Assembly: GCA_001508595.1 (NCBI GenBank)
Contig: LGHA01000007.1
Span: 1-18,461, forward strand
Direction of reading: 5' to 3'
DNA: 18,461 bases
Origin: Anaerolineaceae bacterium 46_22
GTDB taxonomy: Bacteria; Chloroflexota; Anaerolineae; Anaerolineales; Anaerolineaceae
A model generated the notes under the pieces. It ran no database searches, was not told the origin of the DNA, and was given only the letters and a program-made list of their open reading frames with translations. Positions 8,035 through 15,834 of this stretch are shown here, piece after piece. A program made the translations under genes and the position numbers. How positions within the stretch are numbered: the stretch's first letter is position 1; each line of letters begins with the position of its first letter.

Positions 8035-8064
8035 ATTATACCCACAACCTGAAAATTACGTCAA
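8035..8064 (-). promoter_or_regulatory. Sigma-70-type promoter of secG
   Basis: On the minus strand, TTGACG (8064-8059) and TATAAT (8040-8035) are separated by 18 nt. The predicted RNA start near 8028 leaves a leader of about 19 nt containing GGAGG before the GTG at 8009. Confidence 0.65.
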
Positions 8065-8068
8065 CCCA

Positions 8069-9136
8069 ATGATTGAATCAAAATTTGCTTTACACATACA
8101 TACCACCTACTCTGACGGCCGCGGAACCCACAATGAACTCATCGATATTGCGAGAAAAGCTGGGCTTGATGGCATTATTACGACCGACCATAACATTTGG
8201 GTAGAGGGGCTCGATGGCTATCATGGCGATGGCAAAAACAAAGTGATGCTTCTTGTTGGCGAAGAGGTTCATGATAGAGACCTTGAACCACCCGGCAACC
8301 ACATGCTGATCTTAGGGCAGAATAAAGAACTTTCACCTTTTTCCGGCAATCCCCAAAGGTTAATTGACCAGGTTAATAATGGTAATGGACTGACTTTCCT
8401 TGCCCATCCCGTTGAAGATCCCCTGGAGCGGTTTAATGAAAAAGATTTTTCCTGGCGAAATTGGGACATTAAGGGTTTCACAGGAATCGAGCTGTGGAAC
8501 CAATTGAGTGAATTTAAAAGCGTTTCGCAGGATCTGAATTCTGCAGTTATTAATGCCCTTTTTCCGAAACGCATGTCCCTTGGCCCTCTTGAGAGAACCC
8601 TTAGTTTATGGGATAAACTTATCGCTGCACGTAACGAGCAAATTGTCGCAGTAGCCGGGGTTGATGCGCACCAATTAGAAAAGAATATTGGACCCTTTAC
8701 CCTCAAACTCTATCCTTATCTCCACCATTTCCAAAGCTTAAGAACTCATATTTTGACTGACGAACCTCTGAGTAAAAATTTTGCTGAAGCAAAAAACCAG
8801 ATTCTTTCAGCACTTCGTTATGGACATTGTTTTATTGGTTATGATCTCCCAGCAGCAACCGATGGCTTTCGCTTTACTGTTCACAACGATCAAGGCCAAT
8901 ATATTATGGGAGATGAGGTCAAAGTGACAGGTGGGTTGACTTTCCAGATCAGGCTTCCACAAAAGAACCTTTGCAGATTTTATAAAGATGGAAAATTAAT
9001 CAATGAATGGCAGGATCGTGACGTCTGCACCCACATGACGACAGAACCTGGCGTTTACCGCGTTGAATCCTTTATCCCTTACAAAGGTAAACAACGGGGA
9101 TGGATTTTTAGCAACCCAATCTATGCCTGGCTTTAA
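8069..9136 (+). CDS. PHP-domain metal-dependent phosphoesterase
   Basis: A 355-residue soluble protein. The N-terminal PHP metal site is clear: HIHTTYSDG (His9, His11, Asp16), TTDHN (Asp40, His41), GEEVH (about 64-68), a later FLAHPVEDP and the closing AGVDAHQL. These are the motif I-IV residues of trinuclear-metal PHP phosphoesterases of the TrpH/YciV kind, and unlike DNA polymerase X or C no other catalytic domain is attached. The last 100 residues form a beta-rich domain ([20 protein letters not shown] to the end) as in other stand-alone PHP proteins. The substrate is unknown; 3',5'-bisnucleotides or 5' ends of short oligonucleotides are known for relatives. No Shine-Dalgarno sequence precedes the ATG. 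The stop codon overlaps that of rtcB on the other strand. Confidence 0.89.
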   Translation: MIESKFALHIHTTYSDGRGTHNELIDIARKAGLDGIITTDHNIWVEGLDGYHGDGKNKVMLLVGEEVHDRDLEPPGNHMLILGQNKELSPFSGNPQRLIDQVNNGNGLTFLAHPVEDPLERFNEKDFSWRNWDIKGFTGIELWNQLSEFKSVSQDLNSAVINALFPKRMSLGPLERTLSLWDKLIAARNEQIVAVAGVDAHQLEKNIGPFTLKLYPYLHHFQSLRTHILTDEPLSKNFAEAKNQILSALRYGHCFIGYDLPAATDGFRFTVHNDQGQYIMGDEVKVTGGLTFQIRLPQKNLCRFYKDGKLINEWQDRDVCTHMTTEPGVYRVESFIPYKGKQRGWIFSNPIYAWL

Positions 9137-10590
9137 CCTTTGATTACAACAAGGGGATGAAGCACAGCAACCTTTTTGGCAATCCCGGCACCAACAACGC
9201 TTTCCACAACCAGATCGACATCCTTATATGCCTGAGGCGCTTCCTCAGCAAGCCCAGCCATCGAGCCTGCACGAATTTCTATGCCCTCCTTTTCAAGGTG
9301 TTTTAGCAAATCTTCCCCCCACACTTCTCGTTTTGCCTGTGATCGGCTCATAACCCTGCCTGCGCCGTGGCATGAAGATCCAAAGGAACGCGCCATACTC
9401 AATTCCGTACCGGTGAGCACCCAGGATGCTGTCCCCATCGAACCTGGAACAAGAACAGGCTGACCGATCTCTGCATAATCATCGGGGATCCCCTCTGATC
9501 CTGGCCCAAACGCGCGAGTTGCGCCCTTTCGGTGAACGCACACAAGCTTTTCTTCCCCATTTACAACATGCTTCTCAAACTTGCCGATATTATGAGCAAT
9601 ATCATAAACTTGTTTGAGATGCCAGTCATCGACTTTTCCAGCCAAAACTTTTTCAAAGGCTTCTCTCAGTCGATTGGTAAGCAGTTGACGATTCAAAAAT
9701 GCGAAATTTGCTCCGCACCTCATTGCCCCTAAATAATCCTGCCCCTCCGATGACTGGATCGGTGCGCACACCAACTGTTTATCAGGCAAGCTGATCCCAT
9801 ACTTCCTGACAGCGTTTTGCAACTGCCTGACATAATCTGTGCAAATTTGATGACCAAAACCACGTGACCCTGTGTGGATTTGAGCTGCAATCTTGCCCGG
9901 GTATAATCCCATCACCTTTGCCGCTTCTTCGTCGAACACTTTTGCAACAATATCGACCTCAATAAAATGGTTTCCCCCGCCCAAAGTGCCAAGCTGCGTT
10001 CTTCCTCGAGACAAAGCCCTTTCGCTCAATTTGCTTGGATCTGCACCATCCAAACATCCATTGGCTTCGGTATGGAGGATATCCTCTTGAGTCGCATATC
10101 CCGCTGATTTAGCCCATTTTGCACCTTTGACACAGGCTTCAATCAGCTCATTTTTAGAAAGTGTCAAATCGCTGTCCACTCCCACCCCGCTTGGACAATA
10201 CTGGTCGATGGTCGTAGCCAAAATGCTCAAGTAGTCCTTGATTTCATCATAACTGAGCTTTGTTGATAACAAACGCACACCGCAATTGATATCATACCCA
10301 ATCCCACCCGGTGAAATGACACCATTCTCAACATCGGCGGCTGCAACACCGCCAATCGGGAACCCATATCCCTGGTGCATATCCGGCATCACCATCACTG
10401 CCCCGACCAAACCAGGTAATGTGCTGACATTTATCGCCTGAATAATGGATTTATCCCGAAAAGAATCCTGCAGAAGAGACTTCGAAGCAAAAATCCGCAC
10501 CGGGACGCGCATATCCGAACGAAAATCTGGTGAAATTTCCCACTCAAATTCCCAAATCTGAGTAAAGATATCAAAACTTATTTCGGTCAT
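9133..10590 (-). CDS. rtcB: RtcB, tRNA-splicing/RNA-repair ligase
   Basis: A 485-residue GTP- and Mn-dependent ligase that joins 2',3'-cyclic phosphate or 3'-phosphate RNA ends to 5'-OH ends. All active-site elements are present: DINCGVR (Asp100, Cys103), LGGGNHFIE (Asn207, His208), HTGSRGFGH (His239), DIAHNI (His333) and SCHGAGR, whose His408 should be the guanylylated residue. The spacing follows the archaeal enzyme, and [12 protein letters not shown] is intact. The length is full for the family. The ATG at 10590 is preferred over the ATG at 10596, because GGAG (10602-10599) is 8 nt from the former and only 2 nt from the latter. That GGAG overlaps the archease TAG stop, so the two genes are translationally coupled. 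No rtcA or rtcR is nearby. Confidence 0.97.
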   Translation of the reverse strand: MTEISFDIFTQIWEFEWEISPDFRSDMRVPVRIFASKSLLQDSFRDKSIIQAINVSTLPGLVGAVMVMPDMHQGYGFPIGGVAAADVENGVISPGGIGYDINCGVRLLSTKLSYDEIKDYLSILATTIDQYCPSGVGVDSDLTLSKNELIEACVKGAKWAKSAGYATQEDILHTEANGCLDGADPSKLSERALSRGRTQLGTLGGGNHFIEVDIVAKVFDEEAAKVMGLYPGKIAAQIHTGSRGFGHQICTDYVRQLQNAVRKYGISLPDKQLVCAPIQSSEGQDYLGAMRCGANFAFLNRQLLTNRLREAFEKVLAGKVDDWHLKQVYDIAHNIGKFEKHVVNGEEKLVCVHRKGATRAFGPGSEGIPDDYAEIGQPVLVPGSMGTASWVLTGTELSMARSFGSSCHGAGRVMSRSQAKREVWGEDLLKHLEKEGIEIRAGSMAGLAEEAPQAYKDVDLVVESVVGAGIAKKVAVLHPLVVIKG

Positions 10591-10601
10591 TATCATAACT
10601 C

Positions 10602-11009
10602 CTATACATCAAAAGTAATCGTGGTCTCGCAACCTGTTTTTGTTTCAGTAATATCCAAATTATGGAAGGTGACAGCTTTTATGCTGCGCTGGTAAGATTC
10701 AATTTTATGGCCTATTGCAGAAACAACAAGAACATCCATCGAATTGAGCAAAGAAAAATTGTCGAAATAAATAGCTTTATCATCTATCATGAACAAAAGT
10801 TCATTTAAAAAGTCAACAAGCTGCATTTCCATACTACCCGGGTCAATTTCAAAGCTGACTTCCGTCTTCTGCCCATGTTTTCTTTTGATACCCATCAACG
10901 CATACATCCCCCTTGCAGATTGCTTGAGAAGGTCAAAAAAATCTTCACCCCATACCCTCAGGGCAACATCAGCGGTGTGCTCAACCTCTTCATAACCTGA
11001 TAAAATCAT
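10602..11009 (-). CDS. Archease, RtcB activator
   Basis: A 135-residue archease. The family signature is at the N-terminus ([20 protein letters not shown]), followed by the helix [13 protein letters not shown], the [18 protein letters not shown] segment and the C-terminal [11 protein letters not shown] strand. Archease helps guanylylate RtcB and allows multiple turnover, and its position directly before rtcB fits this well. The open frame extends to a TTG at 11060 that would overlap fhaA; the ATG at 11009 is far better, since the protein then starts just before the conserved strand. A -10 box lies only 10 nt before this ATG, so the mRNA would be nearly leaderless, and no Shine-Dalgarno sequence is present. 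Confidence 0.94.
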   Translation of the reverse strand: MILSGYEEVEHTADVALRVWGEDFFDLLKQSARGMYALMGIKRKHGQKTEVSFEIDPGSMEMQLVDFLNELLFMIDDKAIYFDNFSLLNSMDVLVVSAIGHKIESYQRSIKAVTFHNLDITETKTGCETTITFDV

Positions 11010-11013
11010 CTTG

Positions 11014-11027
11014 AGTATAATTATACT
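11014..11027. promoter_or_regulatory. Symmetrical divergent -10 element between archease and fhaA-like
   Basis: AGTATAATTATACT is a perfect 14-bp palindrome in the 30-nt gap between the two divergent starts. It contains TATAAT on each strand (11016-11021 on plus, 11025-11020 on minus). The -35 regions are weak on both sides. It probably drives the archease-rtcB operon leftward and the FHA/cell-wall operon rightward from overlapping sites. Confidence 0.5.
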
Positions 11028-11039
11028 GGATCGGTTCTT

Positions 11040-11804
11040 ATGAATAATAACCTTGAACAATTCGAAAGACGCTTGCGCCTCTTATTTGAAGAAAATCTCA
11101 TCAGGCTAATTCCTGGGATGCATGCACCTCGAAAACTTTTCGATGATTTGCTGGCGGCAATGCATGAAAATGCAATACCTGTATCAGAAGATAAGATTTT
11201 TGCTCCAGATGAATATAAAATTCATGTACCTGAGGAAGATCTGGATAATTGGATAACCCATCAAGACATTTTGAACGAAATGGCAGATTTCCTCCACCAA
11301 ACAGGATTATCAGAAGGTTTCAACTTTAGTTACCCACCAACGATCATTGTCCTTCCCCAGGAAAGATCGCAAAGCAAGGATTTTTACCTGGAATCCAGTA
11401 TCTCTCCTGCCAATCAAGTACTGCCAGACACTGCTGCTATTCCCAACAATGAGCGGCCAAACATTCAGGATGAAATCCCGGGTCGTGCTTTCCTTATTGT
11501 TGGAGGAAATGAAAACTTTTTACTTGAAAAATCAGTGATTGATATCGGTCGACACTCGGAGAATGATTTGATCCTGAATGAACCCCACGTATCAAGGCAC
11601 CACGCGCAGCTTCGGGCGATCAACAAACGTTATGTCATCTTTGATGTGGGTTCAACCGGCGGCCTATTTATCAATGGAAAGAAAATTTCTCAGGCGACTC
11701 TCCAACCCGGGGATGTCATTCGAATTGGTATGGTTAACCTGATTTTTGTACAGGATATCACCTCAGAAAATCCAACAACAGCGATAACCATCGAGGAAGA
11801 TTGA
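11040..11804 (+). CDS. FhaA-like protein: DUF3662 domain plus C-terminal FHA domain
   Basis: A 254-residue soluble protein. Residues 1-105 match the DUF3662/FhaA N-terminal domain (FERRLRLLFEENLIRLI, then VSEDKIFAPDEYKIHVPEED). A low-complexity linker (about 106-147) follows, and an FHA phosphothreonine-binding domain fills 148-240 with IGRHSENDLIL (Gly170, Arg171, His172) and VSRHHAQL (Ser185, Arg186, His188). The usual STNG loop reads STGG (205-208), so the conserved asparagine is replaced by glycine. In Actinobacteria FhaA recruits phosphorylated cell-wall factors such as the MviN pseudokinase. Here it opens an operon with fhaB-like, mtnP and a SEDS-PBP fusion. The ribosome-binding site is weak (GGATCGG, 5 nt upstream). 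Confidence 0.89.
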   Translation: MNNNLEQFERRLRLLFEENLIRLIPGMHAPRKLFDDLLAAMHENAIPVSEDKIFAPDEYKIHVPEEDLDNWITHQDILNEMADFLHQTGLSEGFNFSYPPTIIVLPQERSQSKDFYLESSISPANQVLPDTAAIPNNERPNIQDEIPGRAFLIVGGNENFLLEKSVIDIGRHSENDLILNEPHVSRHHAQLRAINKRYVIFDVGSTGGLFINGKKISQATLQPGDVIRIGMVNLIFVQDITSENPTTAITIEED

Positions 11805-11815
11805 GGCAATAATAA

Positions 11816-12256
11816 ATGAACGCGATATTGGTATTCGCCCTCCGCTTACTGCTCATATTATTGTCCTACACCTTTTTGGGATGGATAATTTATACCATCT
11901 ACATGGATCTGAAAAGAGAAAGCTCTTTGAAAGAGGAGAAAACCACATCTCCAATTGTTCTCTCAGTAAAAATCGACGATGAAGAAATAACAAAACGCTT
12001 CAGACAACCTGTAATTATCCTTGGAAGAGACCCATCCGCTGACTTTTTCTTAAATAACGAAACAATTTCACTCAGGCATTGCAAGGTGTTTTTCCGACAA
12101 AAACAATGGTGGGTAGAGGATCTTGAATCCACAAACGGGACGTATCTAAATCAAGGACAGGTTACAACTAGCACTATTTTGACAGATGGTGATAAATTAA
12201 CACTGGGAAAAGTAGACATCACAATTAGAATCAATCAAAATATCATACTGGAGTAA
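11816..12256 (+). CDS. FhaB-like membrane-anchored FHA domain protein
   Basis: A 146-residue protein. One transmembrane helix (about residues 5-29) is followed by a charged linker and a complete FHA domain (about 48-140). The phosphothreonine-binding residues are intact: LGRDPSADFFL (Gly70, Arg71), ISLRHCKV (Ser85, Arg87, His88) and ESTNGTYLN (Ser105, Asn107). This is the layout of FhaB (FipA) in the actinobacterial cell-division and cell-wall cluster, where it binds phosphorylated partners at the membrane. GAGG 9 nt upstream supports the start, 11 nt after the fhaA-like stop. No Ser/Thr kinase is present in the window to supply the phosphate. Confidence 0.88.
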   Translation: MNAILVFALRLLLILLSYTFLGWIIYTIYMDLKRESSLKEEKTTSPIVLSVKIDDEEITKRFRQPVIILGRDPSADFFLNNETISLRHCKVFFRQKQWWVEDLESTNGTYLNQGQVTTSTILTDGDKLTLGKVDITIRINQNIILE

Positions 12257-12259
12257 GTC

Positions 12260-13126
12260 ATGATCAAAACCCCTATCTTGGCTGTCATTGGCGGATCAGG
12301 TTTGTATAAATTTAAAAATCTGACAGATATCGAAACAATTGAAATGGATACCCCTTTTGGAAAACCGAGCGCCCCGATCACTCTGGGTAATTTGATGGGG
12401 AAACCCGTTGCCTTCCTCGCACGGCATGGGATAGGACATACATACGATCCCAGCGGAGTCCCCTACCGGGCGAATATTTTTGCCCTGAAAAAGCTGGGAG
12501 TCAAGCGGATTGTCAGTGTCAGCGCATGTGGATCATTGCGCGAGGCTTATTCACCTGGCACCATCATCATTCCAAATCAAATTTTTGACTTTACACACAA
12601 ACGAGAAAGAAGTTTCTTTGGCGAGGGGCTGGTTGCACATGTTAGTGTGGCGGATCCTTTTTGTGAAAACCTTTCAAACATTCTTGAGAACGCGGTTAAA
12701 CAAACTGAAGCAAGATTTCATCGCGGTGGTACTTATATCACCATTGAAGGGCCAAGGTTCTCTACGAAAGGGGAATCCAACCTTTACAGGCAATGGGGAA
12801 TTGACATCATCGGGATGACAGCCTCTCCTGAAGCTTTCCTTGCCAGAGAAGCAGAAATTTGCTACACAACCATGGCGCATGTAACGGATTATGATGTTTG
12901 GCACGTCAGTGAAGAGACCGTAACCGTGGATATGGTCATTCGAACCTTATCTAAAAATATCAGTCTTGCCCAGGAAGCGATCAAAAATATGGTTGCTATG
13001 ATTGATGAAAGTGCTGATTGTGATTGCCAACATGCGCTGCAAAATGCAATCATCACCAACCGTGATCATATCGATCCTGTCAAGCAAGCCCAAATTTCTC
13101 TTCTGATTGAAAAATACCTGGATTAA
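12260..13126 (+). CDS. mtnP: S-methyl-5'-thioadenosine phosphorylase
   Basis: A 288-residue trimeric-type nucleoside phosphorylase. It cleaves 5'-methylthioadenosine with phosphate to adenine and 5-methylthioribose-1-phosphate in methionine salvage. Evidence is VIGGSGLY at residues 9-16, the phosphate-site LARHGIGH, the SVSACGSL strand, TYITIEGPRFSTKGES, the substrate-site GMTASPEAFLAREAEICY and ATDYD-like VTDYDVWH. The MT and the TDYDxW motifs favour MTA over the purine nucleoside phosphorylase type, which has GMSTVPE and TNK. Length is normal for the family. GGAG overlaps the fhaB stop and sits 6 nt from the ATG, and the next gene starts 2 nt after the stop, so it is firmly inside the cell-wall operon. 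No other methionine-salvage gene is near. Confidence 0.94.
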   Translation: MIKTPILAVIGGSGLYKFKNLTDIETIEMDTPFGKPSAPITLGNLMGKPVAFLARHGIGHTYDPSGVPYRANIFALKKLGVKRIVSVSACGSLREAYSPGTIIIPNQIFDFTHKRERSFFGEGLVAHVSVADPFCENLSNILENAVKQTEARFHRGGTYITIEGPRFSTKGESNLYRQWGIDIIGMTASPEAFLAREAEICYTTMAHVTDYDVWHVSEETVTVDMVIRTLSKNISLAQEAIKNMVAMIDESADCDCQHALQNAIITNRDHIDPVKQAQISLLIEKYLD

Positions 13127-13128
13127 TT

Positions 13129-15777
13129 GTGATCAACATCTTTCCATATGGGGATAAAAGTTCCCCTAACGATCAAACTCAGGGCAAATTAATATCCCTT
13201 GCGGCAATCATTATTATCACATTTGCCTTGATCTTATCCATATCACCTATGATCCGTTACCATGGAGCGGCAGAAGGATACCGCTTTGACCACTGGTTGG
13301 GCGTAGGCGTTTGGATAGCTGCTTTTGGGCTGCTGCATTATCAGTCATCGCGAAAATTACCCCAAAGAGATCCGTATATTCTTCCAATAGTTTCTCTTTT
13401 ATCTGGTATCGGATTAATGACCATCTGGCGACTGTATCCGAATTTAGGACTCCGTCAAACGATTTGGATAGCTTTAGCTTCAGCATTTGTTTTTTTAGGC
13501 TTAAATTTCCCCATTTTTTTAGATTATTTGCGTCGTTATAAATATATTTGGCTAATTTCAGGTTTATTTCTGACCGGTTTAACCATCTTTATGGGAACCA
13601 ATCCCTTGGGCAACGGACCCACTTTATGGTTGGAATTCCTAGGTATCCACTTTCAGCCTTCAGAGGTTTTAAAAATACTCCTGATTGCTTTTCTGGCGAG
13701 TTTCTTAACAGATCGACAGGTCTTTGTTTACAAGAAATTCGACATCTTGTTACCCACCTTGTTTGTTATTGTTTCTGCACTGGCATTGCTTATCGTTCAA
13801 AGGGATTTAGGAACTGCCACAATTTTTCTGCTGATCTACATTGGCATGATCTTCTCCTCAAAGGGGAATAAAATTCTCTTTTATGGCGCACTAATTTTAG
13901 CAGTGATCCTTATTGGATTTGCTTATTTTTATATCGACATCGTCAAGCTGCGTTTTGATGCCTGGTTGAACCCGTTTAGCGACCCTTCAGGCGCATCTTA
14001 TCAAATACTTCAATCTTTGATTGCAATTGCAGAAGGCAGTACCTTTGGAACAGGACCCGGTTTGGGCAGCCCAGGTTTAATCCCCGTGGCAGTTTCCGAC
14101 TTTATCTTTGCATCTATAACCGAAGAATTGGGTTTGTTTGGTGCTGGCTTGATTATTTCACTCTATATCATTTTGCTTTATCGAGCGATTAAGCTCGTTA
14201 AAATAACCCAGCATTCCTTTGACCGCTACTTAGCATTGGGCCTAACCTTCTATTTTGGTGTTCAAACCATTTTGATCATTGGCGGCAACATCGGACTCCT
14301 CCCCTTGACGGGTGTTACCCTGCCTTTTGTGTCCTACGGTGGGTCATCACTGCTTGTGTCATTTATTGCAATCCTTTTTCTTCTAATCATCAGCAATCGG
14401 ATTCCTGCTAACCCACCAATTGAAATGGTTCACCACCGTCGGACTATTCGTTTGAGCAGCTTTCTCATTGCAATTCTCGGACTGGAAATGCTTGTCACCA
14501 GTCTGGCATCTTTCTGGTTCATGCCGAGTCTGGTCAATCGACCTGAAAATCCCCGCTGGATTGTTCATGACCGCTTCAGCGAACGGGGAAAGATCCTTGA
14601 TCGGGACAACCAAATCATTATTACAAATATTGGCCAAACAGGGTCCTTCCAAAGAGAAAGCAATCACATCCCCCTTTATCCAGTTATTGGCTATACGAAT
14701 CCAACTTATGGCCAAACCGGGCTTGAAGAAAGTATGTTTGACTATTTACGCGGTTATGAAACTTATCCAGCGATGACCCTCTTCTGGCAGGATCTGCTTT
14801 ACAACCAACCCCCTGCCGGATCTGATATCAGGCTAACCATTGATCTTGAATTACAAAAATTTGCGGATTCATTGCTCGGTGAAGAACCAGGAGCAATTGT
14901 AATGATGAACGCCCAATCGGGTGAAGTATTAACAATGGCATCCCATCCTTATTTTGATGCAAAAAACCTGGAAGAAAATTGGCAAGACCTGATTAACAAT
15001 GAAGAAGCACCGCTTGTCAATCGGGCAACCCAGGGTTTATATCCACCAGGATCCACATTGTTTCCCTTTGTTGCATCAACCCAAATTGAGCTTATTCAGC
15101 AAAATGAGAATCCTTTTTCCATCATGAATGGTTCCCCACAATTACAAACCTGTGCGACCTTTCCCGGTTCTGACCTGACCTGGCAAGCTGCCATGACACA
15201 TGGCTGCCAGGACGTTCAGGCAAAACTTGCAGAATTTACGGATGTCACTCAGCTTATTGAATTGTTCCAAAATCTGAATTTCTTCTCTCCACCTGACATC
15301 CGGCTGAATGTCGCCCAGGCTGATTCCCCAGACTATGACACACCTGAAGCGCTTTACACAGGTCAAGCATTCAATCTTACACCGCTTCAATTGGCTTTAG
15401 CTGCCAGTGCTTTGACCAATCAGGGTATACTGCCGGCGCCAAGGCTTGTTAACGCTTATCAAGATTCAAATGGGAACTGGATCACCCTTTCAAAATTAGG
15501 ACAAAATTCTCAGGCATTGGATGCCGATGTAGCTTTCTGGATCACCAGCCTGCTGGAAACGCCTGATTCCCCGCACTGGCAGATCACATCAAACGAAGCA
15601 ACCCAGGATGAGCAAGTGATCACCTGGTTTATCGCCGGCACCACTGCAGATTGGCGGGGTCAACCGACAACAGTCGTTGTTCTTCTCGAGAAAGACGCAC
15701 CTATTCTCGCCGAGGAAATCGGGTTATCACTCTTAGAACAATCCACACAAATCTCATTGACCAATGGGCAGCAGTAA
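13129..15777 (+). CDS. SEDS glycan polymerase (RodA/FtsW) fused to a degenerate PbpA-type transpeptidase
   Basis: An 882-residue fusion. Residues about 20-425 are a SEDS peptidoglycan glycosyltransferase with some 12 membrane helices. Intact motifs are FQPSEVLKI (175-183), QRDLGTATIF (224-233), NPFSDPSGASYQILQS (281-296), VSDFIFASITEELGLFG (322-338) and TGVTLPFVSYGGSSLL (394-409). A further helix (about 443-465) leads to a class B PBP part: RGKILDRDN (486-494), a short pedestal with YPVIGYTNPTYGQTGLE as in actinobacterial PbpA, then the transpeptidase fold (about 565-865). Its catalytic motifs are lost. SxxK reads STLF (642-645), SxN is replaced by GCQ (692-694), and no KTG precedes TWFIAG (832-837). 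It is thus probably an active polymerase with a non-catalytic transpeptidase. The GTG start, 2 nt after mtnP, has only a weak GGA upstream. Confidence 0.94.
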   Translation: MINIFPYGDKSSPNDQTQGKLISLAAIIIITFALILSISPMIRYHGAAEGYRFDHWLGVGVWIAAFGLLHYQSSRKLPQRDPYILPIVSLLSGIGLMTIWRLYPNLGLRQTIWIALASAFVFLGLNFPIFLDYLRRYKYIWLISGLFLTGLTIFMGTNPLGNGPTLWLEFLGIHFQPSEVLKILLIAFLASFLTDRQVFVYKKFDILLPTLFVIVSALALLIVQRDLGTATIFLLIYIGMIFSSKGNKILFYGALILAVILIGFAYFYIDIVKLRFDAWLNPFSDPSGASYQILQSLIAIAEGSTFGTGPGLGSPGLIPVAVSDFIFASITEELGLFGAGLIISLYIILLYRAIKLVKITQHSFDRYLALGLTFYFGVQTILIIGGNIGLLPLTGVTLPFVSYGGSSLLVSFIAILFLLIISNRIPANPPIEMVHHRRTIRLSSFLIAILGLEMLVTSLASFWFMPSLVNRPENPRWIVHDRFSERGKILDRDNQIIITNIGQTGSFQRESNHIPLYPVIGYTNPTYGQTGLEESMFDYLRGYETYPAMTLFWQDLLYNQPPAGSDIRLTIDLELQKFADSLLGEEPGAIVMMNAQSGEVLTMASHPYFDAKNLEENWQDLINNEEAPLVNRATQGLYPPGSTLFPFVASTQIELIQQNENPFSIMNGSPQLQTCATFPGSDLTWQAAMTHGCQDVQAKLAEFTDVTQLIELFQNLNFFSPPDIRLNVAQADSPDYDTPEALYTGQAFNLTPLQLALAASALTNQGILPAPRLVNAYQDSNGNWITLSKLGQNSQALDADVAFWITSLLETPDSPHWQITSNEATQDEQVITWFIAGTTADWRGQPTTVVVLLEKDAPILAEEIGLSLLEQSTQISLTNGQQ

Positions 15778-15813
15778 CAAAAAAGGCTGTCCTTTTTTAG
15801 AAAAGAACAGCCT
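15778..15813 (-). terminator. Bidirectional intrinsic terminator between the SEDS-PBP gene and tyrS
   Basis: AGGCTGT (15784-15790) pairs with ACAGCCT (15807-15813). After one mismatch the stem continues for five pairs around a TTAG loop. On the minus strand a run of six T (15783-15778) follows, so it is a strong terminator for tyrS, whose stop is 21 nt before it. On the plus strand the tract after the stem is poorer (CCCTGTTTATA), but the hairpin starts only 6 nt after the fusion gene's stop codon. Confidence 0.8.
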
Positions 15814-15834
15814 CCCTGTTTATACTTTGTGTAT

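Noticed and set aside
9861..9872. CACGTG-containing sequence, considered as a parS-like site because parB is in the window
   Set aside because: It lies inside rtcB and the flanks do not match the TGTTTCACGTGAAACA palindrome.
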